NCBI RefSeq assembly: GCF_003363715.1
Contig: NZ_QREV01000005.1
Span: 107,095 to 171,094, forward strand
Length of the DNA stretch: 64,000 nt
Reading direction: 5' to 3'
Source: Parabacteroides acidifaciens
GTDB lineage: Bacteria; Bacteroidota; Bacteroidia; Bacteroidales; Tannerellaceae
A program made the position numbers and the translations under genes. This document shows, piece by piece, positions 60,936 through 64,000 of this stretch (its first letter is position 1; every line of letters starts with the position of its first letter). Below the pieces are notes generated by a model, which did no database searches, had not been told where the DNA came from, and was given only the letters and a program-made list of their open reading frames with translations.

Positions 60936-62552
60936 ATGATGATGAAAAATGTATTTAAGGCAGTTGTGTGCCTCTGTTGTGTCTTTACATCTCTTTCTGC
61001 TCAGGACCGTGTAGTCGAATTGACAAATCCGGATGAAAGTTGTACAAGTATTGCTGCCGGAAAGTTGGCTACAGCCGATGGTTCGGTTATGACATCCCAA
61101 ACCTGTGATGGAACTTCACGGACTTGGATGGAAGTTGTACCTGCTCATGATTGGCCGGATACGGCGAAGGTTGACATCTATTGGGATCTCCGCCATACCG
61201 AAAGTAAAAACGACCGTTTGGGAGTAATTTTGAAAGGCTCCATACCTCAAGTCCCTCATACGTTTGCTTATCTGAACACTGGCTATCCTTGTATGAATGA
61301 GAAGCAGTTGGCAATGGGTGAAACGACAATTGTAGGACGTAAAGAACTGCGTAACCCGAAGGGACTTTTCCATATAGAAGATTTACAAGGAATAGCCTTG
61401 CAACGTTGTAGCACTGCTCGTGAAGCCGTTCTGTTGATGGGACGCCTGGCTGAACAATACGGCTACCGCGATGGAGGCGAATGCCTGACAGTTGCCGATA
61501 AAAAAGAACTTTGGTTTTTTGAGATTACCGGTGCGGGACCGGATGATCCGAGTGCATTATGGGTTGCCCGGCGCATACCGGACGATCATGTGACGGTGTC
61601 TGCCAATACGCCCCGTATCTCGGATGTGGATTTTAAGGATAAAGATAATTTTATGTATAGCAAAGGGCTGAAAGAAAAAGCCCTTAAACTGGGATATTGG
61701 GATGGGAAAGAACCGTTCAAATTCTGGAAAGTTATCCATGAAACAGGAAAAAAGCCTTTTACGATTCGTGATTTCTTTGTCTTGAAAACACTGGCGCCTT
61801 CTCTGGATCTGACGATGGATATGGAGGAACTTCCTCTGTCTGTCAAACCGGACCGGCAAGTGTCATTGGCAGACATCAACCGCCTGCTGCGTGAAACATA
61901 CGAAGGTACGGAGTGGGATATGACAAAAGATATAATGATCACAAAAAAGATCAAAGATAAAGATGGAATAGAGCGTGATACCACTTATAAAAGCCCTCTG
62001 GCGCAAAACTGGATGACGAACGACATGTTAGAATTCCTGAATGCGCAGCGGGGTGAAGAAAGGAAGATCGAGAAACAACGTACGATATCTGTCGTCTGGT
62101 GCTCTTATTCATTTGTGATACAATGTCGTGATTGGTTGCCGGATGCGATAGGAGGTGTTTGTTGGTGGTCGGAAGATAATCCGGGAGAAAGTCCCCGCGT
62201 TCCGTTGTTTGCCGGGATGACGGATGTTCCCGAGAGCTTTAAGGTTTGCGGGCATAAACGTTACCGGCCGGATGCAGCTCTGTGGACATACCGCCGCACA
62301 AACCGGTTGGCCCAGGTTAGTTGGGGGCATGGGCGTAAGTTGATTGAACCGGCCGTTCTTTCTTTTGAGCAAAAAGCGGCAGACGAGATGCCTCTGATCG
62401 AAAATAAAGTATCAGCCCTGATTAAAGAAGGTAAAGAAGAGGAAGCCAAGGCCTATCTCACCCGCTATTCGTCCGACTTTATCTATTCCACTCTGCGTTG
62501 CTGGGAAGAGATGGAAGGAGAGCTCTGGCATAAGTTCGGGCGGGGATTCTGA
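60936..62552 (+). CDS. C69-family dipeptidase (PepD-like)
   Basis: 538 residues. A signal peptide (about 1-22, VFKAVVCLCCVFTSLSAQ) is followed by ESCTSIAAGKLATADGSVM; Cys36 is the predicted N-terminal nucleophile of this Ntn-hydrolase family after propeptide removal. QGIALQRCSTAREAVLLMG and GGECLTVADKKELWFFEITG are conserved. It probably splits dipeptides in the periplasm; the export signal is unlike lactobacillar PepD. Three ATGs in a row leave the exact start open (60936, 60939, 60942). Confidence 0.92.
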   Translation: MMMKNVFKAVVCLCCVFTSLSAQDRVVELTNPDESCTSIAAGKLATADGSVMTSQTCDGTSRTWMEVVPAHDWPDTAKVDIYWDLRHTESKNDRLGVILKGSIPQVPHTFAYLNTGYPCMNEKQLAMGETTIVGRKELRNPKGLFHIEDLQGIALQRCSTAREAVLLMGRLAEQYGYRDGGECLTVADKKELWFFEITGAGPDDPSALWVARRIPDDHVTVSANTPRISDVDFKDKDNFMYSKGLKEKALKLGYWDGKEPFKFWKVIHETGKKPFTIRDFFVLKTLAPSLDLTMDMEELPLSVKPDRQVSLADINRLLRETYEGTEWDMTKDIMITKKIKDKDGIERDTTYKSPLAQNWMTNDMLEFLNAQRGEERKIEKQRTISVVWCSYSFVIQCRDWLPDAIGGVCWWSEDNPGESPRVPLFAGMTDVPESFKVCGHKRYRPDAALWTYRRTNRLAQVSWGHGRKLIEPAVLSFEQKAADEMPLIENKVSALIKEGKEEEAKAYLTRYSSDFIYSTLRCWEEMEGELWHKFGRGF

Positions 62553-62562
62553 ATGGAATCCC

Positions 62563-63483
62563 TTAGTGTAAATTCTTTTGAGCTTTTTCGCGCTGCTTCT
62601 CGATTTCTTTTCGATAAGAAAGCGGGTTTATGCCCGTTTTGCTCCTGAAGAAGTAGGAAAAATAATCCGCCGATTCGAAATTCAGTTTCATGGCGATGTC
62701 TTGTATGGACATATCCGTACTACTTAGCAAATCTTTGATCTTGCTGAGCTTCAGCTGCAACATGTATTGGTGTGGGGCGATTCCCGTATATTGTTTGAAT
62801 GATTTCCTGAAATTGGAATAGCTCATGTTAATCGATTCCGCAACATCCTCGGGAGTAAACTTGTCATAGATATTCTCCCGCATCAGGACACAGGCTTCCT
62901 GTATTTTCTGCATGGATGCCGAACCGGAGTCCTGATTTTTGCTGATGGAATAGATCAAACCTATGGTGTGCATGACAATTCCGGCTAACACTGCCTGGAA
63001 TCCAGTCCTCTGTGCCCTGGCACAGTCAAGCATTTCCCCGAAATGCTTGACTATTTGATCGTTTATACCAATATGAAATATAGGGTTTGCGTTATTCACA
63101 ATCTTGTTTAATAAATTTTCAAAATATTCTCCGTGAAATGTAACGTAATATTCATCCCATCCGATATTGGGTTTGGGTTGATAATTATGCCATTGCCCCG
63201 GGAAAAGAAAAAAAGCGTCACCTTTGGAGAGCTTTTTTTCCGGACAGGTTATAGAAGAAAAGGTCCCTTCTCCTTTTATTATATAGACTAATGCAAATTC
63301 ATCGATAATTCTACCTCTTTCAGGATTGAATGTATATCCGATCGGATGTCCTTTAAGAGGGTAGCTGTCTTTTGAGTCAATAGATTGAAATCCAATTCCG
63401 CTAATAGACATGCTCCAGATGTTTTCATCATTATTTGTCGGTAAGTACTTTATGACATTATGTTTGCTACGGTCGAAATCCAT
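62563..63483 (-). CDS. AraC-family transcriptional regulator
   Basis: About 306 residues from ATG 63483; the frame opens at 63546. An N-terminal cupin-like sensor domain (about 1-150, FALVYIIKGEGTFSSITCPE, FLFPGQWHNYQPKPNIGWDE) precedes two C-terminal HTH motifs (about 205-300, FTPEDVAESINMSYSNFRKS and SIQDIAMKLNFESADYFSYF, then FRSKTGINPLSYRK). It likely responds to a sugar. Its target is unknown; the divergent gene is outside the window. Confidence 0.92.
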   Translation of the reverse strand: MDFDRSKHNVIKYLPTNNDENIWSMSISGIGFQSIDSKDSYPLKGHPIGYTFNPERGRIIDEFALVYIIKGEGTFSSITCPEKKLSKGDAFFLFPGQWHNYQPKPNIGWDEYYVTFHGEYFENLLNKIVNNANPIFHIGINDQIVKHFGEMLDCARAQRTGFQAVLAGIVMHTIGLIYSISKNQDSGSASMQKIQEACVLMRENIYDKFTPEDVAESINMSYSNFRKSFKQYTGIAPHQYMLQLKLSKIKDLLSSTDMSIQDIAMKLNFESADYFSYFFRSKTGINPLSYRKEIEKQREKAQKNLH

Positions 63484-63553
63484 TTGGTGCTTTTTTGAAG
63501 TTATAGAATGAAATTTTATTATGTGAAATTTGCATCTTACTCGCAAAGATCAT

Positions 63554-63565
63554 ACTATATATAGT
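63554..63565. promoter_or_regulatory. 12-bp palindrome at the araC promoter
   Basis: ACTATATATAGT reads the same on both strands and lies just upstream of the predicted -7 box, where an operator or bent-DNA element could act. Confidence 0.4.
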
Positions 63566-63793
63566 GTATCCTAATCACGCAAACATAATATTTATTTTTC
63601 AATTTCCTTTGCTACTTGTTTGTTTTTTTAGCAATATACTTGTTTGTAAGATTTTTTGTTTCGTAAAGAAATCCCTGAAAAACAGGATTTGATATTCGAT
63701 TGAATTTCTCCAATAGTCGCTTTTGGAAATAATAGAGAATCTTATGTTCAAACCAGCATATATCAGGAATGTCATTTTTTTATTTCCTGGGAC

Positions 63794-64000
63794 TTATTGT
63801 ATAAAACGCATTTTTTAGACTCAAAAGATCTCCGAAACCAAACAAATGTTAATCTATTTTTTTGGCCTCAAAAAGGGCCTTTTTCGCCTTTTTTGAGCGT
63901 TTCCAGCAATTACGACCGTCCTTTTTGCCATTACGACCGTGCTAATGTGTAGTGCACTCGGCACCTCGCGAAGATTGGCACGGTCGTAATGGCGATTTGG
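63794..64000 (-). repeat. Structured inverted element, copy B (cut by the window end)
   Basis: The reverse complement matches 24971-25177 base for base without a gap, except about 22 substitutions. Inner arms 63928-63946 and 63974-63992 (one G-U-type change), the outer arm 63907-63921 whose partner should lie just beyond the window, and the second hairpin 63867-63874/63890-63897 are all kept. Its conserved end points to araC, as copy A points to ugd. Confidence 0.9.

Larger units (their letters stand above)
63484..64000. other. 517-base non-coding region upstream of the AraC gene
   Basis: No gene is supported. It contains a possible -7 box on the minus strand (GATCTTTG, about 63543-63550), the perfect palindrome ACTATATATAGT (63554-63565), a short AATCC...GGATT hairpin near 63670-63690, and structured element copy B (63794-64000). 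Confidence 0.75.

Overview
The window reads as chromosomal DNA of a Bacteroidales bacterium, most likely Parabacteroides or a close relative. The signs are repeated -7 boxes of the form TAnnTTTG, separate MacB-type permease and ATPase genes with a LytTR/LytS pair, monodomain ChrA pairs, S41 and C69 peptidases typical of Bacteroidetes, and a surface-polysaccharide locus led by a UDP-glucose dehydrogenase gene. The genus is an inference; there is no rRNA in the window.

Layout. 1-7.8 kb: the end of a DegT aminotransferase gene and a Gfo/Idh sugar-nucleotide oxidoreductase, a DUF4143 ATPase, a divergent Lrp regulator and O-acetylhomoserine sulfhydrylase pair, a cupin, an alpha/beta hydrolase coupled to a DUF5131 gene, and a membrane acyltransferase. 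7.8-10.7 kb: tRNA-Lys, an AI-2E-type membrane protein and a PBP4-type D,D-carboxypeptidase. 10.7-17.4 kb: a six-gene leftward efflux operon (TolC, MacA-like adaptor, ABC ATPase, permease, sensor kinase, LytTR regulator). 17.7-24.5 kb: two ChrA halves, a HigB/HigA-like toxin-antitoxin pair, CtpA protease, CoaD, ParE and a GNAT-like protein.

25.4-46.3 kb is a surface-polysaccharide locus. It starts with ugd after a structured leader. An unusual cassette of AlbA_2 ATPase, RhuM, DUF1016/PD-(D/E)xK nuclease and a broken BRO-N gene then sits between ugd and the flippase gene. Next comes a very AT-rich block: flippase, two HIR-motif transferases, a CDP-glycerol-transferase-like protein, HAD phosphatase, nucleotidyltransferase, methyltransferases, two FdtA-like isomerases, an acyltransferase, an FdtB-like aminotransferase, glycosyltransferases, and a DUF6056-GtrA-GtrB module. 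46.5-49.3 kb holds another XRE gene, a decayed AlbA_2 gene, an intact AlbA_2 gene and a TTAG tandem repeat. 49.5-54.6 kb has glycosyltransferases, a YfhO membrane protein and a methyltransferase. 54.6-64 kb is housekeeping: ahcY, an acyl-CoA synthetase with an XRE-cupin regulator, rpsO, typA, a C69 peptidase and an AraC regulator.

The most unexpected signal is a 207-bp non-coding element present twice in inverted orientation (24971-25177 and 63794-64000). The copies align without gaps (185 of 207 identical by hand count). Each carries nested hairpins, and each has the same end facing the next gene (ugd or araC). Other structure worth attention: a perfect 20-bp hairpin inside the rhuM coding sequence, a 51-bp start-site cassette repeated around the RhuM/DUF1016/BRO genes, and three different long intergenic inverted repeats.
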